Part shown: one piece after another, positions 1-11,900 of the stretch
Layout: every line of letters begins with the position of its first letter
Position numbering within the stretch: position 1 is the first letter of the stretch
DNA from: Nageia nagi
Taxonomy: Eukaryota; Pinophyta
Length of the DNA: 64,000 bases
Direction: 5' to 3'
Assembly: GCA_050084985.1 (NCBI GenBank)
Contig: JBITNC010000001.1
Coordinates: 10,788,001 to 10,852,000, forward strand
The notes under the pieces: generated by a model
Database searches by the model: none
Told to the model about the DNA's origin: nothing
The model's input: the letters and a program-made list of their open reading frames with translations, nothing else
Translations under genes and position numbers: made by a program

Positions 1-2
1 CA

Positions 3-2990
3 AGCAAGTCCAGGAGGCGGAGCAATGCTAATCCTGATGAATATTATGATGATTGGCAGACAGGAAGTAGGAGGAAGACTGGTTCAGGCAAAAAGAAATC
101 GGCCACAGCCAGTTCAGGAAGGACAGGAAGTGGCGATGAGGATGAGTATGATGACAAGGGTTTATTTGGCCTGAGAGATAGAGAATTAGATGATTATGTG
201 AACAGGGGCAGTAATGTAGATAATAAGCGGGACAAACTGGACAAGTCTAAATCTAGCAGTGGCTACAAATGCAAAGAAGAGACTGCTGGGGCCAAACCAT
301 CTAGCCCTAGACAACATGGTGGTAGTCCTAGACAACACTCTTTGATGGATTATGATAGAAATCAAATGAGAAAGGGCACTGCAAGGGATGGCAAAACAGA
401 AGCTGCAGTAAAAGCAGCAGTTGGATACGAAACATCTCAAGGCAGAAGCAGGGGCAAAAGTGGTGGTGATTTTTATAGGGAGAATGACCCTGAGGAAAGG
501 GAGCTTTCCAGACAAGATTCTCAAGATGTGGTAAGATATACTGAAAGGAAAGGAAGCAGCAAAGAGAAAAGCCAAGGAGGAGGTAAAGGGAGTAGCAAAT
601 ACGAGAAGGATGACAATGGTAGGAGATGGGATGAAGCAGATCATTCACGGTCTACTATAAACATGCGTAATGAAGATACTATAGATGTAGATAAAGTTGA
701 CAGGAGGGCAGGAAGGGGCAGAGAAAAAATTGGCTCTGGAAGAGACAGAGATAATGAAACACCAGGGGATTTTTCATCCAAGACCAAGAACAAGTTAGGA
801 GAAGCAGCATTCCACAATGACACCAAACCTGCAAGAGTGAATGATCGAGAGGAGAAGAGAACAGAAGAAACAGAAAGGAGGGCCAAGGGTAAAGGTAGAT
901 TTGGTATGCATGTTGATAATGATGACACTAACAAGGCTTACAAGTCAGATGATATAAGAGATGACAAGCAGGCCAGAATGCGGGATACCCTTGATAGTAT
1001 GCCTGAGGACTTTGACAGCTGGGAGAAATCAGGAGCGCAAAGGCAATCATCCTATAAGGTACAGGATGAGAAAAGTGAAAGGCACAAGAGCTTCCGTGAA
1101 TATGGACATGGTAGAAGAGATGATGCTGAAAGCTGGGATATGCAGGAGAATGAAGACGAACATGTTGAGAGAGGAAGAATAAAGGAAAAAAGAGACATGA
1201 CCTGGGAAGACATAGAGGACAGAGGAAGATCTGGTCGTGGTAGGAGCGGAAGGGTAGTAAGGCACATAAAAAGATCATGGAGTCCTGAAGGTAGAAAGAG
1301 ATCTCGTAGGGACTCTGCTGAGTTTGATAGAGATTTTTCTGATGACAGAGGTGATTCAGATACAGAAAGAAGCATTAGTATGAAGGGAAAAGATAGAGAA
1401 CGAGATCCATATCGAGAAGATAGGTCTAGAGAAAAGGACCCAGATTGGTTCGAAAGATCAAGAGATTGGGAAGGCTCAAAAGATCATTGGAAAAGCCGGT
1501 ATTATGATAGGTATGATAAAGATCCCAAGGTTGATGAAGGAGACTATGAATTTGACAGAGATTGGGAATTTCATGGGCGTGAAAGGGAGAGGTTGGAAAG
1601 GGAGAAAATGCAAAGAGGTGCCACAGATAGAAAGGACAGGGGGAGGCTGGAAGGCATGAAAAGTATGTCAAGTTTTGGCAGTGCTAATGATGTTTTGGAT
1701 AGAAGAACAAACTCTCTTGATTATGGAAGGGGTGATTCTGGATCAGCCTTTGCTCCTGGAAGAAGAAATGATGCAGGAGGTCTGCCTGACTTCATGGTTG
1801 CAACAGGTGAAGGGGAATGGGGGTTTCCTCCAGATGAGAGAGGAAGAATAGGTGATACTTACCTATCTGGAGCTGATTCACGTGAAAGGTATGATGATGA
1901 TGTGCCTCCAGGCCTTGATCAAAATTTTGGTATGATTCCAGGAAGGATTGCTGCAGATGGATCAAGTACGAACTTGCATGGTGGAAGAGGTAGAGGACAT
2001 AAAGGAGCTTTAAACAACCGTGGTCGTGGAGGAGGTCATATGGGGAATGGAGGACAGTCTCCCTATGGGAATAACCAAGGATCTGGCAATTTCCAACGAG
2101 TGATGCAACAAGGAGGTAAGGGTGTTAGAGGTGGTAGAGGAGGAAGAGGCAGAGTTTCAGGAAGGGATACACAACGTGGTGGAATTCCCTTGCCTATGAT
2201 GGGTCCAGGCCCAGGGCCCGGTGTGCCTGCTATGGGTCCTCCATTTGGTCCTCTTGGGCTGCCTCCTGGGGCATTGCAAGCAATGGGTCCAGGCATGGGT
2301 CCTGGTCCTGGTCCTCCAATGGGTCCTGGTGGGTTTCTTCCTCCTTATGCGGGTCACATGGTCTGGGGTGGTGGCCGTGGTGCTGGTGAGATGAATATGT
2401 TAGCTGTTCCTCCTGGTCTATCTCCAGTCCCGCCACCTGGCCCTTCTCCTAGATTTGTGCCAAATATGGGACCTGGACCAAATCAAGGTGTGTATTTTAA
2501 TCAGCCGGGGCCTGTAAGGGGCGCTTCTCCAAATATGTCAGGAGCAGGATATGGTAATATTAATCCAGCTGGTCGAGGTATGGGTAATGACAAAGCGAAT
2601 CTGGGAAGAGGTCCTCCAAGGATTACAGGGCCTCCTGGTAAAGCTCCCTCAAGGGGTGAGCAGAATGATTATTCTCAAAATTTTGTTGACACAGGCATGC
2701 GGCCACAAAATTTTATCAGGGAGTTAGAACTGACAAATGTGGTTGAAGACTATCCCAAATTGAGGGAGTTGATCCAGAAGAAAGATGAAATTGTAGCTAA
2801 AAGTGCTTGTCCTCCGATGTATCTCAAGTGTGATCTTCGTGAAACAGCACTTTCTCCAGAACTCTTTGGAACAAAGTTTGATGTAATCCTTGTGGATCCA
2901 CCATGGGAGGAATATGTGCACAGGGCTCCTGGTGTTGGGGATCATATGGAGTACTGGACATTTGAAGAAATTCAGAATCTTAAGATAGAG
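3..2990 (+). CDS. MTB: MTB exon 1 (5'-partial): disordered N-terminal part and start of MT-A70 domain
   Basis: This is one uninterrupted 996-codon frame. It is rich in Arg, Asp, Glu, Lys and Ser, with an RS-like stretch at about residues 424-457 ([15 protein letters not shown]). RGG/GRG repeats run from 1981 to 2180 and MGPGP-type repeats from 2197 to 2350. From about 2706 the sequence matches the start of the methyltransferase domain ([25 protein letters not shown]). The exon ends at a GAG codon followed by GTATAC at 2991. A GTG at 198 is only an internal Val codon, because the frame stays open upstream of it. Confidence 0.95.
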
Positions 2991-5900
2991 GTATACTTTC
3001 CCTAAAATTCTATCAATGAATGCTGATATGATGGCGTACGATAAGTAATTTATTTTGTGCCATAGTAGAGTGCTGTCTGTAACAAGCAAAAACTGTAAAC
3101 GCATCAGGCATGAAGAACATCCTTACCATTTACTAAAAGTGCAATATGGAGATAGACTTCAGTCAGTCTTCTCATCAAAAGAAATGGTCAGTCTACATGG
3201 AGGCAATACACACCGTGTTTTCCAAGAAAGCTACTCTTGGCTTAATGTTAATTATGCTATTTAGTAATGTTTGCCTTTGTCATCTGCCTATGTGCATGTT
3301 GAGCTAGTTGTCCTCACATTGATTTTGCTGACCATCAAAATGTAAAACTCTATAAGTAACAATTGATATTAAATACAAACAGTGTAATTCTACACAATTT
3401 TGCATTTTATTGAATTTTTCATTGAAATTTTGAGTCTAATTGTTTGAAGTTTTTCTAGGTAATTGCAGATACTCCATCATTCATTTTTCTTTGGGTTGGT
3501 GATGGTATGGGACTTGAACAAGGCCGTCTTTGCTTGAAAAAGGTATCTTCTTTTCGTTACTTGGCTACAAAAAGCTGCAGAGAAATTCCTTTCAAGTTTC
3601 GAATCTCCTGAAGATATGTTCATAGATTATGTCAAGTTCTGCCCACTATTTGAATTTGATTGCACTTGAGATGCACTGATCTACTGTAATTTTTTTTTAA
3701 TCTTTAATAGTTGACTTCCATATTCAAGGCTTAGTTCCTACAGTTTTCCAATATCAAGCTTTGTCTCCATTTTAACGAAGAACTAGATGCTTCATTATTC
3801 TTTATACAATTTGACAAATATCATTTTTTAACATAAAATACTTAAAAATCAAACTTGGCAATCACAACAGAACAATGAGATTTATTCATCAGTTTGTGAA
3901 ATAACTAAGAACAGAAGCTGGAGTCAGTCGCACCATATGATTACTTTATAGAATGCCTTTGCTCATAAAATTAATTGTTTCTTACCATTCAATCAAAAAA
4001 CGAACTGACATAGGATTTGAAAGAAAGTCAATTTGAAAATGTTCGATTTCACTTATGGAATCTTTTTATCTCTACTGTTTTTATGCTGATGCTGTTTGAG
4101 TTTTGATAAAGTTTATTAGCCAGTCAAATTTGATTACTTTAAAGTATTGTATTAATAGGGGAGAGGACCCAACAATGGTGCACCCTAATTTTACTCCTCT
4201 TAAAATCCGATTTAAAAGGTCAAATCGTTCTAAATTTTTTATAGCTTCATCCTCGCCTAGTCGTCTGCTAATAACTAAGGCTTCAAGTCGTCATCACCAA
4301 ATTTGATACTCTTCTCTTCCAAAAACTTTTCTTTAATATTCAATTTTCAACTCCACATTTTAAACATTAGTCTAATGTATTAAAATTGATACCCCTTAGT
4401 ATCAAATGTCACAACATTAGTCATTAGAGTCTTTTATTGTGTCTTAAGTCAAAATTCGAATATATCCATAATGACATGAAATTGAATTAAATTCTCCAAA
4501 TCTAGAAATACTAGACCTTTGCCAAAAGATCATATCTGAACTTGATATTGGCATCTTGGATACCTAAGTGTGGAAAACCCAAATCAGAAGACGTGAAGCT
4601 GAATCCAATGACTATATGCATGCTCTAATATGAGGTGTCCATCGTACTCAAATGTAATCTAGACAGTAGGACTAGCCATATGATGGCCCTTCTTTAACCA
4701 TAAATTTCCATTAAAATCTGTGATATGACTCGGAATTACACCAAACAAAAGCTAGGGTAGAATAGAACATCTTTAGGGGAATCATCAGAGCCCCTTGAAA
4801 CTTTGTCCAACCTTCTAAAAAATAGGAAGATTTGTTAAATATATGAATTATTTTTGTACATGAAGAAAACTATACAAAACAAATGTCTATCGTTACTCGT
4901 TCTTATTCCACCTACACACTAACATCCACTTACCATAGTTGCCCCACAAAATAAGTGAGTGGGACTCACAACTTGTTATCATTCAAAAAGGGACATTACG
5001 ATTCCTCCCCTCTTGAATTTGCTTGCCCTCAAGCAAGATAAAGGTGTATGATCCAAGATAGCAACTGTATCCCTAGTAGCATCCTCACAAGGTAGACCAC
5101 TCCCTTGTATGAGGTAGTTCATAGCATTCTCATGAGGTAGACCACTCCTTCGTGTGAGGTACTTCATAAGCACATAGTTTCTTAACTGCTTCTGTATAGC
5201 CTTGAGGATTTGCTTTGGCACTAGGACTAATCTTCCCTCATCATCAAGGGATGGTGGCTCAGTTGAAGCTATGACATATTGACCCATTGCCTTCTTCAAG
5301 CATGATACGTGAAAGATGTTGTGGATATGGTTGCTAGAAGGAAACTTAAGCTCATATGTTACGTCGCCAACATGTCATACCACTTTAAAAGGGCCATAAA
5401 ATCAAGACTTGAGCTTCTCTACTCATGGGTGTAGGTTATCAGAGGAAAGAAGGCTCCTCCTATAGCTGAAGTGGCTTGGACTACTCTTGATGACATTCTT
5501 GTTAACCATTTCCAATCAGCAAGGGATCATCTACAAGCCTTGAGAACAAAAACTAAGTTATTCTCTCTTTCATAGAAGATTTTTTTAATGAAGACCTCAC
5601 ACAATTCCAAATGGAGGAACTCCTCAAGGCCTGTCCCTTAGTCATGGATGTAAGGGAAGAGAAAAGGTGGGTGATGATCCAAGTTTGTAGCATAGTGACT
5701 TGTGATTCTCCACCTGCATGGTGGATATGATCCTATTTGACTAAATGAAGGTGCTTTGGAGTCTTAGTTGTTGATGATAGAATTGATATTGCTTGTTGGA
5801 ATCATAGAATAAAAAAACAGTTTTTTGAAAATACAGCCCGGAGGCCAAATACATAAAAAACGGCAAAAAAATGGTCAAAGTATGGTGAATACGACAAAAA

Positions 5901-8900
5901 TTCACAGATTTTAAAATTTGTGAATACAGAAAATTCAGCAAAAAATGCAAAAAGGGTAAAAAAATGGAAAAAAATCACAATAAATGGCAAATTTGTGGAA
6001 AAATGGACAAAAATGGGAAAAAAATGTAAAATACGGTAAGTACGTTGGGTACAACAAGTACGATGAGGTTTTTATGCATTTTTTAGTCATTTATATGTTA
6101 AATACGACAAGTACAACCATTGTTCCTTGATGTTTTCAAGGAGTTTTCAACTTTTTTTGACCGTTTAAACGATGTTTACATGATTGTTTTTTGCTAGGAA
6201 AAAAATGGCATTTTTGGTGTTTTTTATAAGAAAATATAGTTTTTTTTTTTTAAAAACGGCAAAAATGACGTTTTTTTATTCTATGGTTGGAATTGTAACG
6301 ATGTAGTCTGGTCTTATCTAGGTACATTTTGGAATGTAGTCTCCTTGTAGGACCATATCTTCCTCATTGAGACTCATGAGAGCCTCGAACGGATACTACC
6401 CATTATTATAGACTACCACTAGGTTTCAACTTTTAGGCAGGAGATAGGAGATCGAGCGTTGTTTGCATAGAGGGGTGGCTTGCCTCATTCATAACCACTT
6501 TCAATCTCAAGTCATAATATTAGCCTTTGACATGCACTCAATATATGCGGATTTGAGTTCGGAGGGGACACACGCTTCTTTCCATGTTTTAATTGCATAT
6601 GTTACTTTACCTCGACTTCTTCATCCTTTGTCGTGCACATTGATGATGACCCATACATGGATCTTTATTCAAAAATCCTCCATTATTCTATGATGGGTGA
6701 TGTTAAGCTTTTGAGTGATTTTAATACCCCTTTTGGGACTTGTTAGACACTTGTACATGATCTTGGAGATGATGAGCTTTGTACCTAGGAGTTGGATCTT
6801 GGAACTTTTGGTTTATAGGGAATTTCTGCTGATGGGAGTGCTCTTGTTAAGGCATATGGGAGGCATCTTCTTCAACTTGGTGAGTCACATGGGCTTTATA
6901 TCCTTAACGGTTACCCTATTGTTTCCTCCATAGTGGGGTTGTGAGTGTGGTGGATTACACCCTTAACAACATGTCTTTTATCCCCCATATTCATGATCTT
7001 CATGTCTCATGCCATCGCCCTTTGGTTGATCATGATGCTTTGACATTTGCTCTGTGCATGACCTTGTTGTCTCCTTCCTCCTCCTCCTCTTCAGGTCCCC
7101 TAGAATTCATGATCTTCATGTCTCATGCCATCTCCCTTTGGTTGATCATGCTGCTTTGACATTTGCTCTTTGCACAACCTTGTCGTCTCCTTCGTCCTTC
7201 TTCTCTTTAGGCCCCCTAGAATTCATTGTCCCACAATCCATTTCAATGCTTGGTACAACGATGTTTATGCCATTTGCAACTTATAATTGGCTACCCTTCT
7301 CTTTCTACCACCACCATCAAATATGGGGTTTTATCCAACATCCTTTGGGAGGTAGCCCTTGACTCCTTTCCCCATACAACATGTCACTCCAAGTCACCCT
7401 ACCCTCTTGGGCATTGTCCTAGGAATCATTCATATAAAGATGAAAAAAAGAAAGTATATTAATGTCCTTCGATGACCAAAAGCAGTCAATGGGACTAGCA
7501 TGTACAAACATGATTAGAAAACCAACAAAGCCCCTATTGGGCAGCTGTTAGGGAGCGCCTAAAAATAACATAAACAAATACATTTGTGTAGAAAAGATCC
7601 AAACCCTAACATTTGTATAGAAAAGATCCAAATCGTAAAGAAAGGGAGAGACATAATTTAAGACTAGTAGAGGAAGGTCATCTTGGACCTCTCTAGGGAT
7701 TAGCATGCAGATGCTCTTTGCCTAAAGGAGGGATCTCGCTGGTCTCTAAGTGTTGTGTTTGTGATAGTGTTGTCGGGGGGAGGAAAGATGAGATCGGTTG
7801 AGTTCTCAACATAACCTGGATATCTTGAAGGTGTCTCTTGGTACAATGGGATGTAATATGATGGTCCTCTGTTGAATGTAGAGTGAAGGCTAGAAGGTGC
7901 TTTTGCTAGAGGAAGGCTTCTCAGAAGTAGAGAAAGAAAGAAAGAAAGTATATTAATGTCCATAGGTGATCAAAAGCGGTCAATGGGACTACCAAGTACA
8001 ATCATGATTATGAGGCCAGCAAAGCTCAAGCAAAGTAGCAACTAAAGCAACACCTAAAAGCCTAGAAAAAGATATAATCAGCTACAACCATGAAAGGTCT
8101 CAACCCTAAAAGAAAGGAGATACAAACAATCTGAAACATCTAGAGGGAGGTCGTCTTGGGCCTCTCCGGGGGGGATGGGGGGGTGGGAGTATGGTGGTAC
8201 TCTCTATTTCGAAGAGGGTCTTGATCAAGGCTGCAAGATGTGGCTATACTGCTACTGATGGTCGAGATTGTGCTTGCATGCTTTGGATACGTCTCCTAGT
8301 CCGTTAAAGTGGCTATGGAGGCTCATCCCGATGTCTCCTACAAACCTCTTCCGAAGGGGGAGCTTGAAAGAATGATGTGATGCATCGAACCTCGGGCGGT
8401 TGCTGGGCATGAGCAAGAAGGCGTCTCCATAGCAGGAAGGCCTCTTGAAAATAGAGAGGCAAACAATGTTGATCTGGGTATTGGAAGAATGTGGATAGAA
8501 AACTGTGAGTCTTGTTAAAGGCAATTGTATTGTTTTTGGATCTCATAGTATATTGAGCATTGGAAGAGAAAGTGGTCTTCGGACTCAATTTCAAGAGAGC
8601 AAAGACTACAAACTCACAAATCATGGGCTAGAGAATGGTCCGTCTTGATCCTCAACTGATGGTAGTAAACTTGAAATTGTCCAAGAAACATTCTCAACCC
8701 AAGGGATAGATGTAAGTTGATGTACCTGGGTGGGGAGATCAATCCATTGTTGATCCAAAGGTAGTGATGTTCATATTGCGCCAACTTAGGTGATAATGGC
8801 TATGGGAGAGAAACCCAACTGGTATGTATAAAGGCCCTATAAATCAACCCACAGATCATTGTCAAAGAGTCTAGATGAGTGCAAATCTATGCATCAAAGA

Positions 8901-11900
8901 CTCCTCCTTGTCTTGGCCCCTAACCCATAATCCATTTTGATCGCATGGATAGGTTATTGTTGCCTTCTTAGACAAAAGAAAATCAAGTTCTTGGGTCTAT
9001 ACGATGTGAGCTTCTTAACTCCCTTAACCACTCCCTTAAAATCTTTTGGCGTATCTTCCTTCCAAAAAAACGTCTTTCATTAGATAGTGATCCCTAAGCA
9101 TGTGTCTTCCATGCTAGTTCACTCTATGATATCCTTGACCAACAAGCTTCCCCTCCTCTTTCCTGTTAGTGATTTTGCCCAAAGGACATTGAAAACATTA
9201 TTTAAAAATTATGCACTAGCAAAGTAGTACATTGTGAAGGACTTCAAGCCAAGTTTCTCCAAGATGGTGTGGACTCACTTGCCTCCCCCATTGCAGAGTT
9301 GTTTAATGAGATTGTTTGTTTAGAGTTTACCCCCTCTTGGTCACATCATATTATTCATCTCATTCACAAGTCAGGTGATAGCATAGCTCTGAGAAATTAC
9401 AAAACCATCATGATTGGGATACCTTTGCTAAACTTTATGTGATTGTGTTGGATAAGATGTTGTCAGACCACTTACAGCATGACAATCATGGGGCACAATG
9501 TAATGTCCTCATTTTTGCCAGCATTGTAAATAATGTGAAATTTTATTGAAGTGTTGGAGTTTCCTCCTCTAGAAGGAGATAGTAATGTTTTAGAGTCTTT
9601 ATATGTGTTTATTGTGTTTAAAAGGTGTTGTTATGTTATATTTTAAATAAAGTGTATTAGGGGTGTTAGCTAAATGTTTAGGAGTATTTTTAAATAAAAG
9701 AAAATAAAATGTTCTAATTTAGCATGTGTCTAAAAGGTTTTTAAGTCAATGTGGGATCCCCTCATGTTTAAGAGGATCTAAAGGTCAGATTTACACACAA
9801 GGGAGGGCCGTTGTATCTTGTGGCTGAGATCTAATCTCCAGTTAGGGTTAGTTGTCTATATATGTTATTAGGGTTTCATTTGCGAGGACATCTTGGATCA
9901 TTTTCACTATCTTGGAGATTATTGGTGATCAACTTGAGGAAGACGAGCTTTGAGTTGCAGTGGTGAATCCAACTAGGGTTCACAATTGTGCATCATTGTT
10001 GAGAAGAAGAGATGTTTTTTGCTTTCAGATCTGAAGGTGGAAAGATTGTTGACAGAATTATGCTTCAGATCTAAGGAAGACACAGCTTGCCTTGGAACAG
10101 ATCTATTATGATTTAGTGTGCTCGTCAACTTGGTCTGTACAAATTTGGGAAACTGTCCTTAGATTTGAGGATGCTGAATTTTATATTAAACAATGGCCAG
10201 AATTGAATTGTATGCAATTTTAAGTGATTTCCTTCCCTGATGCAATTCCTTGTGGTATGAAAGTTGTTGAAAGTGGAGGAAAGATATATTGAATCCTGAT
10301 GATATTGACAATGATGGGAATGAGGCGAATAATGAAATGTCAGATTCAACTCTTGAAGGAGAATCTCTTATAAGGAGGTTACAACGACAGCTGACTGATA
10401 ATGGTGAGCATGCCCATCTTGGGATAAGAAGCGATGAATTCAGCAGTAGTAATGAAGAAAATGTAACTGTTTGGTGGAGTCAAAGAGGTCGCAGTACAAG
10501 CAATTCTGAGCGCTCTTTGAGACATTCAGGTCATGGCTTATGTCATAAAAAAGAAGTGATGATATGAATGGTGAGAATAGCCCAGTTTGTTTTGAAAAGA
10601 AACAACCTTCTAATAATGGAATTTGGGAAGGTACAGTCAGAGCTTGGGCAGCCAATGAGCAAAGGTGGATTTACAGGGCTTAACATTCAGCTTGGCCACA
10701 TTGGGTGTATAGAATTTATGATGCAAATAAGTCTTGCTCGACGTGCTGCAGATATGTGGAGGCAGATGGTGGAACTTCCCAGCATGAATGATCTAGTGGA
10801 AAAGCCAGACTTGTTATCATTTCACATTGCACGTAGGATACCTGTACCTTTTAAAGTAAGGCAGGAGCTTCTTGAGACCAAATTTTGGTCTGATCCTCTA
10901 GTTGAAATTACATGGTTTGTGGAAGAAGATTTGAAAATATGTCTTTACTATGTTGTTGAAATAGGTATTCCATTATGGGATAGGTCTCATTTGAATGGAG
11001 ATGATTCTTTTATTGAAGATAATAATGGCAATGCAAAAGTTGCAGAATTGCATCTGTATTTTGGTTTATGTGAATCAACAACAGCAGTTAGGAATTGCCG
11101 ATTGAAGATGCTACTTGGGAAGGACCTGAAATCCTTCAACATCTAGCATTGAATTGCTTGCTTTGGGATAAACAATTTGGGAGGGAAGGACTTGTAATGT
11201 CTCCATTTTTGCCAGCATTGTAAATAATGTGAAATTTTGTCTACGTATTGGATGTTCCTCATCTAGAAGGAGATAGTAATGTTTTGGAGTGTTTAGAAGG
11301 TGTTGTTATGTTATATTTTAAATAAAATCTATTAGGGATGTTAGCTAAATGTATAAGAGTATTTTATAAATAAAAGAAAATAAAAGGTTCTAATTAGCGT
11401 ATGTTTAAAAGGTTTTTAAGTCAATGTGAGACCCCCTCATGTTTAAGAGGATCTAAAGGTCATATTTACACCCAAGAGGGGCATTGCCTCTTGTGGCTGA
11501 GATCTAATCTCCAGTTAGGTACTTTTCTATATATGTTATTAGGGTTTCATTTGCAAGGAAATCTTGGATCATTTTCACTATCTTGGAGATTATTGTTGAA
11601 GCAATATCTTTTCCTTCTGTGGAAGGCCAGTTGCAGAAGTGGGCACCTTAGAGGAAAGCCAACCTCTTGGTGATCAACCTGAGGAAGACCAGCCCTCAAG
11701 CATATCTATTTCAGATTTCAGCATTTCAGCCTAACAAAGAACCAAACGTCCAAGTTTTAGGGCTGTTTTTGAGCATCTTCAGTCCAGATTTGGCATCAAG
11801 ATAGGGATGTCTAGCCTGGGTACATTGTTTTGCATTCAGATTTGAGATCTCGATCTCCATTTGTAACATCTGACCCTAGAGGCAATATTTGGTTGTTTTG

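Noticed and set aside
186-2436. Several minus-strand ORFs opposite MTB exon 1
   Set aside because: They are antisense shadows of the purine-rich coding strand, with Leu/Ser/Pro/Phe-rich translations and no conserved motif.
2895-2906. DPPW as evidence that the gene is the catalytic METTL3/MTA subunit
   Set aside because: Plant MTB also keeps DPPW. The [14 protein letters not shown] and [15 protein letters not shown] context and the Gln/Pro-rich tail are METTL14/MTB-type.
198-3005. A 935-residue ORF starting at GTG 198 as the full MTB N-terminus
   Set aside because: The same frame is open back to base 3 with similar charged composition, so 198 is an internal Val codon. The last five codons to 3005 are read-through into intron 1.
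7931-7950. (GAAA)n as an independent microsatellite
   Set aside because: It is attached to a tag shared by three LINE ends, so it is better explained as a LINE tail.
10568-11146. The 192-codon ORF as an active host gene
   Set aside because: It lies between LTRs, the homologous reading needs a frameshift and contains a stop, and the CULT domain is missing.
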